Source of the DNA: Trichoplax sp. H2
Lineage: Eukaryota; Placozoa; Uniplacotomia; Trichoplacea
Direction: 5' to 3'
DNA: 64,000 nucleotides
Assembly (NCBI GenBank): GCA_003344405.1
Contig: NOWV01000017.1
Location: forward strand, 1 to 64,000
Shown piece by piece: positions 19,046 to 34,100 of the stretch. The translations under genes and the position numbers were made by a program. A model generated the notes under the pieces. The model was not told the origin of the DNA, ran no database searches, and was given only the letters and a program-made list of their open reading frames with translations. How positions within the stretch are numbered: position 1 is the first letter of the stretch; the number at the start of each line of letters is the position of its first letter.

Positions 19046-22000
19046 TGCTTGTCTTATTCAGGAAAGATCTTTTGAAGGCGCTAAAAACAGTTTCCAATCT
19101 TACTCTGTGTAATTGATAAAATGTAAAGGTTTTAACTGCAGACTTGGCTTAAATTAATTTACTACAGCATGCAGCTTAAAATATCAAGCGCTATAACGAT
19201 CTATTTGCTGTTCGATTTTGATTTTAAGTACTGTATATTGTTCTAACTGTTAACTTATCTGTAATAGACAGGCAATTGCATATCAACAATTTTTAGGTAC
19301 TTCTAGATAGCATTCTATAGTTTAATCTGATTAATTATAATAAGCGATTCCAATGCATTTTTTACTATTAAGTGCTAACAATATCTTGAATAACAATATA
19401 TACGGTCATAAATTACAATCTACAACTTCAAAGATATTATAATTAATTAATAAAAATGAGAGATTCATATAATTTTAATATATATGAGAGTATTGGTTTC
19501 GTGTATCACCCTCATGCAATTTTATAAACGAAAGTATGGCACACATACCGAAAATAATTTGGTAGGCCTAGCCCAATTTTATGCCATCTAGACTGAACAA
19601 CTCTGTTCTCCGTGAGTAATGCAAGTTATCAATTGATATTATATCGATCAATCTAAAAGAATAAGTATGAATAAGCTTCGCAATATGACTTCAATCGATT
19701 ACAGCGTATCGTAATTCAGAGAGATCGACTAAATGAATGTTCAATTTGAAGGGGTGTTTCCATCGTTATTATTGGACAAAATTTAGGCAGCTAACATATT
19801 GTCAATTCAATGACGAAGGTCACTCTGAATGAGGATATACGGTTCCAGCAGAAAAGTAGAATAAATTGTACCTGATTAGTCATCATATCTGCACATACAG
19901 GGTATACTAAAGGATTCGATGTAGATAGTTAAAAGCGGTTTGACATTAGAATCTTTTACTATTATGTACATTAAACTATCTGCCATATTTATAGCGTCAT
20001 TATTACCAATTTTTGCCTTACAGAATTACCTTAAAATCATAATGAAGGAACCTTTTTGATTGCCGGTTTAATTTATTCGAAGTTTACGTTGCATTCAGTA
20101 TAAGCGTGAGTAGAGCCAGTTACTTATGAGTAGCGTAATGGTAGCAGTCTTGGAGTGGAATGAAATAGTCCTGTAGGTATGGCGGGTATTTTCGGAAGTG
20201 TTTTGCTTTCCTATCATTGACTTTTTGCAGTGGAATTTGTACATACTCCATGTTTATCGAATTGGAAATCTATAATTATATTATAAGTATTAACGATATA
20301 GCAAGTATTTTCGTTACGCACATGTTCAAATGTACCTACTATTGCAGCCATTTATTCCAGGCAGATCAATGTAGTGGTAAAATTTTTACATGATTTGAAA
20401 GTGTAATCGCAAGTTGTTTCCGACTCAAATTGACATCAAAACAAATTCAACTAAACTGCTAACTATATGCTATCGGTGGTAATACGTAGTATATGCTTGA
20501 TCAATACTTACTCTGTGCCAAATTCTTCAAAGGCACATGACTTACAAGCGATAGGCTGAGGGACAATTGTCGATATTTGAATACCTTAACAATACTTCTG
20601 GCTAATTACCAAAACTCGTTTATACGGTTTTACCTAAATTTTAAAACTTATTACTTAAGCGGAAACAAGAGTCGCTATAGTTTTTTATAAAGCATCTCAA
20701 AATGGATTCGCTGTAAAGGAATTATTACTACTAACGCTTTCATGGAAATCGCTTCTTACTTTTAAAATGTTTTCATAAAATGCCATAGAAATAAATCCTT
20801 TATCATCAAGTCAATTACTATCATCGCTGCAAATGTTTGACATTACAATGATCTCTTGTTGTTATCTTTTAATATTGTGAAATTCTCAAATATACTACAG
20901 GGAAAGAATATAATCAATGACATGGATAGTGGAAAGAGGATTTATGTTTTTCTATATATTTTTATTACTTAGACATCTAATTTGTTTGATATTGTTTTAA
21001 TTGATATGAAAGAAAAGAATACTTTACTTGCAATAATATATATGGTATTATATCCAGCCCAATACAAACCGTTATTGTTATACGGTGCTATTATTAAGAA
21101 TACAAAATATGTAGCAATGGCTAAATAGTAAACATTCAGTCCAAAGTTATGAATAAAATTAATCAATTATTCATTGACCCAACTAATTACGATTAGTAAT
21201 TATAATACCGTGATTATAAGTCCATAGTATACCAATGCTATATGATCAGACACCACTGGTCAAATTTCGAACTTACTTCAGTCATAGCTCACAAGCATGT
21301 GAACTAACTGATTCCAAGTTAGAAGATCATTGCAGTTTTTGCTGAAATAGGAACCATATATGGATAGAAAGGTGACCAACTAATTCGATATGAGCATCAG
21401 TTCTTTATAACTTCATCAAAACGAAGATTAAATGATACCCTGATGTCCTATTTTACAAGTCTAATATGTAACGGTGTTGATTATTTCACGATGGTCTATT
21501 TACTTCGTTTTGACGAGAGAAAATGCATTACTCCATGCTTATTATGCTACCAGTTCATACTTGTGTAAAGACCACTTAATTCCTAACATTTAAACTTTAG
21601 TGTTCCGTTTACTGTACTTTAATCTTCAAATACTTTTTTTGCTTTGCAATATTATCTATCTTTTATCGATGCAGATAATTAGAAACAATTTTAACTGAAA
21701 ACATCATGTCTTCTTTTACTTCCCTCGGTAATAACCTTAAAATCTGTATCATGTGATCCTAAGATCTTGTCCTTGATGGAACTCAATTTAAGTTATTTCT
21801 GCTCATTTGATACAAAAAATGAACGCTAACTAATGCGCAACAGTCTATAGGATAGTCCTCATTCGTAAAACAAGGCAGTTACTTTAATGAATGAGCTTCA
21901 CTTATTGTTAACACAATCCTCATCACTGATCGATCCTGTTTCTCAAAGATTGACTTAATTAAAAGAGGTAAAATTACCAACATCATTTACTGCCGATACC

Positions 22001-22451
22001 TAGCATTCACTCAAGGATTTAACTAATCCAATGAGAATAATATCTTTTGTAATAATATCTTCATAATTCTAATATAAAGACCTTGTATAAGTTTTTAAAC
22101 ACTTTCTTTGACGTGACTTCCTGAATTTCAATCCCTCAAAATTCGAAACTGAACCTTTTCGATGTTATAATATATTAATTGCATAGCGGGTTGTAAAAAT
22201 TGCAAGGGATAAACAACTGAAGGATAATTAGAAATTGTAAAGATGTACATGTATCAGGTGATAGCTGATTAAGATTTTTCGTTTCTAGTTGTTTCTCTAA
22301 TATGAATTTTTAATAAGGAATTAATGTTATTCTTAAGTTTTCATTATCTAGTTGGTGTTTGCTGTAGATTAACCAATCTCTTATACTTTGATATTTACTA
22401 GGTTGAATTGGATCCATTCCATAAAATAGATCTATTATTAAATTCCTCGTA
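19046..22451. other. Divergent intergenic region between DAGLB copies 1 and 2
   Basis: About 3.4 kb, AT-rich, between the two divergently oriented start codons. No protein or RNA gene was recognised. It should contain both promoters. The 73-codon minus-strand frame at 22310-22531 is antisense to exon 1 of copy 2 and is not treated as a gene. Confidence 0.55.
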
Positions 22452-25400
22452 ATGGCCCCTTTAAGAGCATTTGCTATTGAATGGAATGTAGCCAGTGATG
22501 ACTTTGTTTGTGCAGGCTTTACTGGTTTCATCGTTCACCTCATTGGGTTAGTAACATGAAGACAAATGGCAATTGGAGCGGTCTAAACAGCTAGTTCCAT
22601 AAAGAAGTTCTATAAAACTACTGAGTCTTATTTGCCTATACTGATATTAACATTAGTAGTGCTCTGGCACCTTTTTTTAAATAGCAATCATAAAATAAAT
22701 CATCCTTCTTCGTTTGTAATATTAGGAAAAATTCTAAGTTACTAGGTTAAATAATTCACATTCATACCTTAAGGTAGTATTAGGTCGTATAGTAATTGAA
22801 GTAAAAAGCTGATAAAAGTATTTACGTAGAAATAAGCTAAGAGATTAATATAGTTATAATTATTGCCTTTCATTCTATTACTACAGTATTATAAACTTTG
22901 TTATCTTCTTACTTTAGGATCATCCTGTTAGCTATAGGATACTCTTTCTATCAACGAGTTTTTGCTACCTGCTCATGCTGCATAATTCTACAAATATTCT
23001 TGATTGGGATGCTGATTATTACCTCATGGCTAGCTATAGCTGATTTTGGAATCGGTTGGGTCAGCAGTCAAGGTAGCATCTCTTCCCCTGGGTTGAGGCG
23101 TTATTTACCATATTGGTTGTACTTTAGAGCCTTATTAACCATACCTGAAGTAATATGGGTCAGCCTTGGTACCTATTGGGCGTTCTATTCTAATAGTAGT
23201 CCTTGCTTACAGCTAGAAAGCGATTTATTAAAGATTGCTGTCATTGTGGAATGGTGTCTTATTACGTTAATTATCCTTATATTGCCTTGCGCAATCTGTC
23301 CTCCAGCACGTTCTAAGCCCAATCAGCTATCAGGTTCACCACTTTGCTAAAATGATGTTCGCTGATGCTTAATTTATTTTAATTTAGTTTGCAATTATGA
23401 TAATTTTAAATCTTTATCCAATTAGGTGATCAAGCTCGTCGTGCATTGAAAAGATTATTTCGCTGTCTCTTCTGTTATCGTGATTTAGACAATCATCCAT
23501 CATCAAATCGTCAATGTCTCTGCTGTTTACCATTGCTATGTATATCTTGTTTACCCAATTATTGTCAATGCGATCAATCTGATGGAAGCGAGGATGGAAT
23601 TTATGCCGCTATGAGCGAAGTCCTTACTTCTATTTTCTATGATATGAACACGGCTCCAAGTGATATTGCAGCAGGCTTAGTCTTAGTTAATAGGCAGCAA
23701 AAGAAAGACCAATTACGACATGAAGTTCAGGTACAGTGATTTCAAAATTAGATTATGGTATTAACTACGAGTACAGTTGATTACGTCAGCTTAGAACTTC
23801 TAGACTTGCCTTTCGTCGAAGTTCTAGCTACTGAAATCGCATTAATATTGTACATTTCTATGCGTATTACTTCAATATGTTCTTCATAAATTAGTTTAAT
23901 TGGCTAGAAACCAAATTGCTAGTTGTTAAAAGTATACCTCGGCGGCGCAATACTGAATCAAACGCTTTACTGCTATATATTTATAATAATATATCGGCTC
24001 TTTATACGTCCGTAAATTCAGTTCAAATGTGAGACGTGTAGTATATCCAATATATCCCTTTATATCTCATCTTCAAGTACCGTTGCATATCGCAGCCAAA
24101 TTTGTAGTTGTAACTACTACATGGAAATCTGGTTAATATTTAATTATCTAGGAGCCGAACAGCGTACTACAAGAAACGATGCTAGTATAAGTGCATGTAG
24201 TATGGATCAGATTTACAAATTGAGGATGCTTCTTCTCATCGTTTACGCCCACATTGATAACAAGGGATGGACACAGATTGGGATATTTTTACTTGCCTAC
24301 TTACTAATTTATAGCTAGTGGTATCCGCACTAATACTCTACGATCGGTTTACTACACCGCAACGAATTAAGTCATTAGTAATGCATCTAAAATCTTTGAT
24401 TTTTCCAATATTTAGGCGGCAACTATTACCAGAAACAATCGAAAAGCGTTAACAAAGTTTGATTATAACACATACGTAAGACATTACACTGTCGCTATTT
24501 CAGCGAAATATGAATGTTACATACGTATATAAATAACACTAACCTTAATTTTAAACTATAGGATGACCGTAAAGTCTTAAGCGATTTATGTTATTATTAT
24601 GATTACACGACTGCAATTTATGGCTGGCCATTATACCTACTAAAAAATTCGATATGCCATCACGGAGCTATATGCTCTCTTTGTCGGTAAGCTTATTGCA
24701 CTATTTACTGAGTTATAATTTGAAGTTAACATTAATTTCCTCTGTCGAAGTATTTAATTACTTACGCATCAAAATGGTGTTATTTCCTTTCCGAAATATA
24801 TAAATATCTTAAACGAACTGGTTAATAAAATCTATCTAATGTATTTATTTACGATCACCGTAATAACCATTATTTTCTAGGTCATGTTGTTTTGAAAGGT
24901 CATCCTCACAAGAAACTATAATTATAGAGGATAATTCTTGCCACTGCAATCAAACGGCAGTAAGAGGATTAATTCAGCAAAAAGCATACGAAGTGCTTTA
25001 TGCCAGCTACAGGAACAAAGTAAGATGTCTTACGAAAATATGTTGTAGTGCGCTATACTCTACTTATAGATTGCAGTAGTACATAGTGACCTCCCTGTTG
25101 CTTTTAAAAACTGCTATACATCCATTGCTGCGTTACAACGATAAAAATCACATATACCTCCGGAGTAATTAGTTGTTCTGTTCGTTTCCTTTTCTTCATT
25201 ATTTGCACAGTATGCAATTCCTAGTAGCTATTAGACAAACGATTAACTTATTAATAGACATAAAAGATTATCCATATCATTAGCTATCAATTAGGTCGTT
25301 AAATTAACTATTGGTTGATAAAACGAAAATTGGACATCATTTTTACTAACTATAAGCCCCTCCTCTTCAGAAGCCGATTGTTACTCCGGCAGCAAAGAAT

Positions 25401-28001
25401 ATACATTTTTTAATTTTTACATATTCGTGGGTCACTGTATAATAGTTAGTGCATTCCACTACATGAGAATTTCGAATCTCAAGTAGCTCTCTCTCAGACG
25501 TATTAATAAAAATTAAAAACTATTAATGTTAATGGATCAAGCAGAATACTTCAGTAAAGATTATATTATTGTACACTTTACCATTTCATATGCACATAAC
25601 TGCTGATAAGCATTCTAAACAATATAAAGTTTAATCAAACTTTCACCTTTCCAGCTATATGAAACGCCTTTTTTACTTGCTGTTGATCATTCTCGTAAGT
25701 CGGTAGTTGTATCCATTCGTGGTACATTGTCATTGATTGATCTAGCTGCTGATATGATTGCTACACCAATAAAGCTCTTGGTTGACGGTGTAGAAGATGC
25801 TTATACACACCAGGTATGGAAGACTTTATTCAGTGTTAAGAGTAACGAAAAAACTGAAGTCAAATTATGGGTTCTAAATATGCTTAATCCTTAAATCTAA
25901 ATACGAAAATATCTGCCTACATACGTATAATTGATTGATTATTTAAATTTGGGTAGGGAATTACTAAGTGTGCTGAAAATATCAAGCAGAAGTTAGATGA
26001 AAACAATCTACTAGCAATCGTTATGAAACAGCATTCTGTAAGTGATTACAGATATGTAGTAATGTATACAACTAGATTATATAATTAAATTTATTAATTT
26101 GGAAACCCACCTTTAGTAGAAACTATCATATTGAAGTGATAAGGTATTTAGCTTTACAAGTTATGCACTTTACATATTTTACGCACTTATAAACACTGCA
26201 TCAAGCATACAAACATCCTAATACTTAATAGTTGGCAATGACTTCAGTGATAGAAGTACCTTTGAAAGTTAATCATTTAACCGTAAATGTAATCGACTAG
26301 TGATCTATATACATGAACCATTTATGTCATTCTTATCCGTAGAGTAATATAAAATAGCCTTCGTAGTAATAAGAAATCATAGCCGAAAGCTGAACCAAAA
26401 CTTGTGATTATCTAATTAATTCAATTTCACCTGAAATTGCTAAAATATTATTATCGTTTTGTAACTATTAAAATTTGTAATTACAGAGCTACCGACTTAT
26501 TATTACTGGACATTCATTGGGTGCTGGTGCAGCTGCTATTCTATCAATTCTTCTTCGACGTGATTATCCCAAATTGTTATGTTACGCATATTCTCCACCT
26601 GGCGGCCTTGTGAGGTGGGTACTATATTTACGATGATTCTTTATTACCATAAGCGACATATAAAAATTAAGCTATTAACGGCTTTATTGCTAACTGAAAT
26701 CATTAATTACCTAGCTCGTCACTTCGTACATATACGGAAGGGTTTATCGTATCTATGGTTGTCGGCTACGACGTTATTCCAAGGTACGAAGATAAGTTAT
26801 AGTACATGAGTACGCCATTTAATTATACAATCATTGCTTATTAATCACTGTAATTTATTACCTCGTAAATTTTTGCATTGTTTAGATTGAGCAGACAGAA
26901 CCTTCGTAAGTTACGCCATGAAATATTAACACAGCTTCAAGATTGTCCTTTACCAAAGGTAATTTTTAATATTTCGCACTTTTGAGTTGAAAGCGCTTGG
27001 TACTAATAATTATTAATAAGTGATAGCTTAATATACGGAGTTAGGCTTTTCTAAACGATAATTCCTTTTTATTACACCCAATTACGGCATGCGTTAAAGC
27101 ACTAAATTATGAAATTTTGTCCATTTAGATGCTACGTAATCTCATTATTAATTTTAATTCATATTAATTAATTTAGTATAAAATTCTGTCTACCAGTCGC
27201 TGCTGCTGCTGTTGCTGTTGCGCACAGTTTACACTGGGCTGTTTATTGAATTGTACGGAAGCTGATCTCGAGAATGGGCAACCACCTGTTAATTCATGTA
27301 AAATATAAAACAGTATTTGATTTAGTGTAACAGCTATTTCATGTTATCAAAACATTGCAAGTATTGATATCTGTCGTTCAATTATAGATACATTGCCGGA
27401 TTCGGATATTATTGAACTTTTTCCGCCTGGAAAGATCGCGTACCTTACCGATAACCGGCACTTTAAGTAAGAGCATGTTACCTGATACGATGCTTCTATG
27501 AGAACTGTTACTAATAATTAATGATTACCTAAGAGTAGATTGTTGTAAATTATGCATTTGTTTTATCTGCCTGCAATGTACTTAAAAATTAGCTAGTAGT
27601 TTAAATTTTATATCGAAATATTCGAGCATCGTAGATATTGGATCCTCTTACGATAACATTTTATTAAAGGTAGCTAATAGTCATCTCGATGCCAAATACA
27701 AGCTGTATATAAGATAATCACTTCTACTCAGATTTAGTAGATATGAAACAGATATGAAAAAACATATTTTTTTACTGCTTGCATAAAGAACACTTACAAT
27801 TTTTCGTCGCATTTTATTGATCATAGTACTACAGAAGAAACTGGGCACACAGCTTATTGGAGTGATCATCTTGTCTTTGATAAAATTTTAATGGCTGGGG
27901 CCATGATGTCCGATCATCGGCCACTTCAAGTCGGTAAAGCTTTAAATGATATTTCCGACATGTTATCACAATGCCAGGTTAAATTCGTTACCACTGTTTA
28001 A
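22452..28001 (+). CDS. DAGLB: DAGLB-like diacylglycerol lipase, copy 2
   Basis: Second diacylglycerol lipase paralogue, opposite in orientation to copies 1 and 3. Fourteen exons: 22452-22546, 22918-23333, 23426-23730, 24416-24475, 24562-24686, 24881-25019, 25655-25813, 25957-26037, 26487-26614, 26715-26783, 26886-26958, 27177-27297, 27388-27466, 27827-28001 (2025 nt, 674 aa). Exon 1 is again 95 nt ([17 protein letters not shown]), and the core exons have the same lengths (125, 139, 159, 81, 128, 69, 73) as in copy 3. Nucleophile Ser470 lies in GHSLGAG, the Asp is D522 in GYDVIPR, and a His follows in MMSDH. Two differences stand out. The cytosolic exon 3 is 69 to 84 nt longer and encodes a Cys-rich insert ([12 protein letters not shown]). 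One extra intron (27298-27387) splits the regulatory insert, which begins with seven consecutive Cys. The last intron/stop is a choice: reading through to TAA at 28001 keeps the frame, but a spliced end near 28.3-28.5 kb is possible. Confidence 0.9.
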
Positions 28002-31000
28002 TTTTTTAATTCACGGTATTCCATCACAGTTTTATTGATATCACTACAATTATGATCTCTTCTGACTTAAATTTTACTATGATATATGATCTAATTTCTT
28101 CAAAATTTAAGTATCTCACTGGAAGTATAAAATTACAAGAGCCATATATGTTAAACAGAAATAATTTTTTGTCCTGTACGTATTTTTATATGACGTTGCC
28201 ACTCTTGAAAAAATTATATAACAAACTTTTTCTAACAATCATGGTACAACATCATCACTTCTCGCCCGACTTATAAATCACAACTACATTTGACTCTTTG
28301 CTTTAGTTAAAATTTATATTGTTTAGGTTCACTATTTGCTGCCGGTAATTTACTGCTTGCATTGGAAACAAATTATCTACACGTATAGATCCGAAATGAA
28401 GATTAAGTTAATCTGTGATACATTTTCAAAACACAATTCAGCCTTAATAATAGGCTATATATGATTTTATTATAACCTTCGAATAGCTATTTAAATCTCT
28501 TTTTATTACCTTGATTTAAAAATTAAATGCCATGCCAATAAATATTAATGTCATAACACTAATCTGCTAATCTATGCTTCTACAAGCAAGCTCATATTGA
28601 TCAGAAGTTGGAAAACTTGGCTTAGATCAGTAGAATCCGAAGGCATTGGAACAATTGTGTGTACCTGCATTTAAGAGATTAAATACATACTCAATATGCC
28701 CTTTACTTAACATCCTTTGATTATACCTTCAATAGACTTAACTCTCTAAAGTAATTTCCCTTGATAGCGGTGAAAATTCCATTTACGGTATACATTGGGA
28801 CAATTAGGAGTTTAATTAAGCAGGAGAAACCTATTTTACGAATTGTAAAATGCTAGCGCGCAATATAATCACAATTTACGCTTGAGATGAGTTCTCGTAT
28901 ACATACCGTAGTGTAGACGAAATAAAACTTTGAATGAAACAGGCCCTATGGCTAGACATATACAGTACAAAATTCCGACTACAAAATATCAATTAACACA
29001 AAAAGTTGCTACCGAAACTAATTACAAAAAGATGACGTACTTTGCAATATATGATACTGCAAATAGTTACCGAAGATAATTACAGCTTTTAAAAACATCC
29101 AAAAATACAGCATTAAGGAAAATCAGGCTACACTATGCCCAAGCTTTTCTCCAATTGGTCAGCAGTGGGATTTATCTTTGTTAGGCGTACAACTCCTATA
29201 ACTTCAAGGATACGAAGATATTGAATTGACTTTTCATTAACGAAATGATATATTGTAAGTGATCCTCATATGAGTAAATCTAATGAATGATCGTCTCAAA
29301 ATCACTTATAGGTAAAATGACTAAAATTAAAATTAAAATCATGTACTAAACCTTACTTGTAACGACTAGTAAATAATCTTTTCAAATACAGTAAACCGAT
29401 GCAAGCTGATAATAAGCTTTTGACCTTTAGCATAATTATAATAGATTGTAAAGCGATCTTAATAAGAAAAGTCTTAATAAATAATTAATTTTAAGATCAT
29501 GCAGGTCCTAAAATAGATCAAGATTAAGTTAAACTTATTTATCAAATATCTCATTCGAATGGGATGGTAGTTCAAATTTTTCAAGAATTGAAACTAAATG
29601 CATACCCTCATATGCAAAGATCTGTCTGCGCCTTATGATTTATTACAGTTGTACGCCTATCATACCCGAAAATAATTAGTATAATTATTTTCGTTTAAAA
29701 ATTATGAATCTTAGTACAGTCTATCTGTCATTTACTTCGGGATCGTCCTTATTTTGAATCAAGCATTGTAGTATAGATGGACCGCTTTAATTTCCTTAAC
29801 GAAGTCTCTTCGATTTAATTATTATAAATTAGTGTAATTCATTAATAGCGAGTGCACTTTAAGCAAATTAGATGGTGTTAACGTGACAGCTTTCTTACAA
29901 TTCGTTATTAAGTAGTAATCAATCGTTAGTGGTTTGATTTCTAACGCCTGAAGATAATACAATTTGAACAAGAAATTGTTTCTTTTGATACCGGCAGTTT
30001 GAATAATTAGTCCATGTAAAGAATTTTATACATTGAACGTTATTCTTCTCGAAATTCGCTACAAGTTATTAAAACATGCATGCTTTTTTAAACGGAAATA
30101 AAAATCACAATCATCGGATAGTAATTCCACTAATATACAGAAGTCAGATACAAGATGATTAATAATGATCAGTTACGAAATTGATATGAATTAAAATTAA
30201 AATTATTTCTTTGAATTGCAATATATTAGCGTAAACGACTATTTCGATGTTTCTATCTTATCACATTGACTACAACACATCAGAAAAAATATTGACGTAT
30301 TGTCTATTAGTAAGATCATCATTCTTGTTACTTCGATAAAATTTTAATGGCAGATACTACGACAAATATTATTCCATTCAAGTGAATAAGCCTTTAAATT
30401 GTATATTTAAGATGTTATTTTCCATATCGAGTAATCGATTGGTTACTGTTTAATTATTCAATTTCTTAATATGCTTATATAATACTTTGATGTCGAGATA
30501 ATAATACCATACTTAATAGTCTAATAATTTGTTTTATTATGACAAATAATAATATAAATTCTTAAAAAATAAACTTTAGATATCTAGTTGAAATATGCAT
30601 ATTTTTACAGTCATACAAACTGTACAGAACTAATTTTTACCGTTTGAGGATTTTTACACGATACTATCATATTTGAAAATAAATATCACTGTAACAATTT
30701 TTCGGTAAAGTTTGGTATTATTTTCATCTAAATTATAAAATATAACAAAACTGGCTATAACACACGGTGATGCTAAGTGCAAATTAACATTATTTAGTTT
30801 CACTAATTGCTGCAGTTATTTCAAATTATTCACATGTACATGATCAGAAAATTAAAATCAATCTTAATTTGCGATTTGTTTCTAGTTTAGTATGATTTTT
30901 TGTTATAGTTATATACTATAACAAATTTATAAAAAGTCTTCAAATAATCATCGTAATTTCTGCTGATTACCATGGTTGTAAAATGTTATGCAACGCATTA

Positions 31001-31146
31001 TAGTGTCAATCTGTTAATATAACTGTGTACTGTAGCGGTAGAGACTTTATTACAGTATGTTTTCTTTAATGATTATATTCATAGCTAATATTCTGGAAAT
31101 TGATTCATGAATTGTAAATATCAACAAGCGATAAATTTCATTGGTT
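28002..31146. other. Convergent intergenic region between DAGLB copies 2 and 3
   Basis: About 3.1 kb of very AT-rich sequence between two stop codons. No gene was recognised. It contains a perfect 11-bp inverted repeat (TTTGTTATAGT, 30899-30909, with its complement at 30915-30925 around a 5-nt loop). Confidence 0.55.
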
Positions 31147-34100
31147 TTATATTGTAATCTCGGTATCAAAATTATGAGGGTACTGATCCATCAAGTGTAA
31201 TAGTGCATCACAAATTCCATCAGGGAAGTGATCTCCAATCATACCACTTGTAACAAGTAAAGCGTCAAATGCTGTAAAATCACTCCAAAATGCTTTATAT
31301 GTTGGTTTCGAACCACATGATCTATTAATATACCATCAACATGAAATTAAACAATTATTATGACAACTTTAATGAAGAACTTTGCATTGCACATAAGCTA
31401 CTCATGCACTTGCCATGGGATTGTTGATAATTACTAAGTTACTTACGTAAGGATTATGCAATAAACATAGTAATGTTACTATAAAGAAATAGACGAATGT
31501 ACAGTAGCTCATACTGTACCTCGATGGCTGATCTTCCAAAACGTGGACTATTCGACCAGGAAGAAATAAATCGATATCTGTTACATTACGGATAGCACCA
31601 AAAGAGCCAGAACCCACTCTAGCAGCTGTTAAAAGTGGTATAACCTCCTCTACTGTACTGTTACCACTATCATTTTCGTTATCACTGTTAATTGTGACAT
31701 TATCCAGATCGATATCATTTCCTATACAGCACTGGCAGCAAGTGGTAGCAAGACAGCAGCAGCCTGTCATTAAAACTTGATACTGGTAAGTAAAATAAAT
31801 AATAGGATCGGTAGATTAGCACCGCAAATTTTGTATCAATAGTTTTAAATTTTTAGAAATAGCACTGTCATGTTACGCTCATGTACGAAAATTTAGTGCA
31901 CCTTGGGTCGTCTGCAGAATCGAATGCAGGCCATAATAGATGATCGCAATTTCATTACATTTTGAAGACTTAATCTTAGCGAATAAAAATGCCGTACTGA
32001 TAATTAAATTTTTACAAAAGCGATAATTTTAAAACACTATCAGTTCAATTACCTTGGAACTAAATCATTTCTATATATTGCTGAGGTTACCAATTTTTGG
32101 CTGTATTTTGAAAGTGGTATGCTTTGGAATAAATTGATGATGTGATGTAAATGAGTAAAGCAATTCATGATAAATTTTTTGAATTTTAAGTGTTAAATTT
32201 GAATTAATAGCGATATACTAACCTCATTAATCCACCTGGAGGTGAATATGCATAACACGATAATTCCGGAAAAGTAGATTCTAGTAATATAGATAAAATA
32301 GCAGCAGCTCCTGCACCTAAGGAATGTCCAACGATAACTAACTTGAATCCCTAAAAGTTATACAACACCTTATCTTTAACCAACGGATAAATCACTGGAT
32401 ATTTTACAGTAGATCATAAAATCTTTAAAAGTATTAAATAAAAAGATAAAAATATTGTGATGAAAATACTTACACGATAATTATTCATAATAGATCCTAG
32501 ACCTACTTCTTGCTCTAGAAGAATTTTAATCTTCCGAGCACTATTGCAGATACCCTATTATAATTTTGGGCCACACACAAATTTATAACATAACTGAATA
32601 CCTATTACTATATTTATCTACACAATATTGTAAACCAACCGAGTGAGCATAAGCATCCTCTACACCATCGATGTTTATCTCTTCAGGCAAAGCACGTAAA
32701 TCTGTTAACGCGTCATGTAACGATAACGTACCACGAATGCTGACAACAATCGATTTAGTGAACCGATCAATAGCCACGAAAAATGGAAGTTCATAATCCT
32801 GCCATAGATTTACGTATAGAATCAGTCTTAGTTACCATTAAAGGATATTAATCTAGTACTTAAAAAATATCACTACAGCACACCGCCTAATTATACTGTT
32901 CAGTTGTTATTACTCATCTTGGATATACAGTATCCTTTAATTGTTACCTTATCGATGTAGCGAGCGTACAAAATATCTTCTCTATTTAATTTGGTTGAGG
33001 CACGTATACTAGCATAGTTACAAGAGCAACAGTTGTCCCCAACAACTGGAAGATCATCTCTTGACTTTCGAATGCATGAGCAGCAGCTTTTATACAATTA
33101 ATAAAAATAAGACATCCCATTAACTAATACGACGTAATCGTTTAGGATATTTGCTGTCATTGCACCATAATTAAATTATTGTTGGACTCAAAAATGTCAG
33201 TTCAGTAATTCAAAGAATAAACTAAAGTGTATGTTAGTTACCGATAATATCGGCACAACGAACATTGACTAGATATCATGTTATGATATACATAGAATGG
33301 CCAGCCATAAGCTGCTTTGGCATAATTCGCATAATGTGTTAAGTTCCATAAAGTCATTTGATCCTCCTACGAAGCCAAAAGGAATAAATACTGATATGAA
33401 ATAAAGTACCATATAACATGGATCTGGAATAATCAGTTATACTTAATAAAGTAATAGCCGATTAGGGTTAGCCAATTCATTACTCTATACGAACATTATG
33501 ACGAGCAACTACAAATGGCGTGTACGATTTCATTCAATCTTATCCAAATAGACTAGTCTTATACCTTTCTACTCATATCAAATGGATTCATAACCAATTT
33601 ATTATTTCTTGTTAAGCTGCCATTCTATATCAAATTGAAATTTTCAATATAATTTATTCACCTTCAGCTATATTTTAATTTTGGCTGCTACGTCACTCAT
33701 AATCTCTGTCTATTAATTTCTAACATTTGCTAACCTTGATTTCAGCCAAGAGTTGAGAATCTTCCTGTTGGCGATGAACTAGTACTAAGCCTGCCGCAAT
33801 ATCCGATGGAACTGTACCCATGTTGAGAAATACAGAAGCGAATAATGCACCAAGTTCACTATAAGCTTGCCCGTCAGTATCTGCTTGCGCGCAACAACAG
33901 ACTATACGACAGCGCCTTTCCCATACACGCTGGGCCCTTTCAAGCTCCTCTTGTCCTATAATATAATCATGTGTATTTAGTTTCGGCTGTGATCAAATTC
34001 ACGATTCTCTTAACAATCATTCACTAAATATTTGATGTTATTAATAGGATAATGAAGAACGACTAACCGAAGCGACCATCTAAAGGCAATGATCCCAAAG

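Noticed and set aside
22310-22531. 73-codon minus-strand frame upstream of DAGLB copy 2
   Set aside because: It is antisense to exon 1 of copy 2 (22452-22546), which matches the 95-nt exon 1 of the other two copies in length, phase and sequence.
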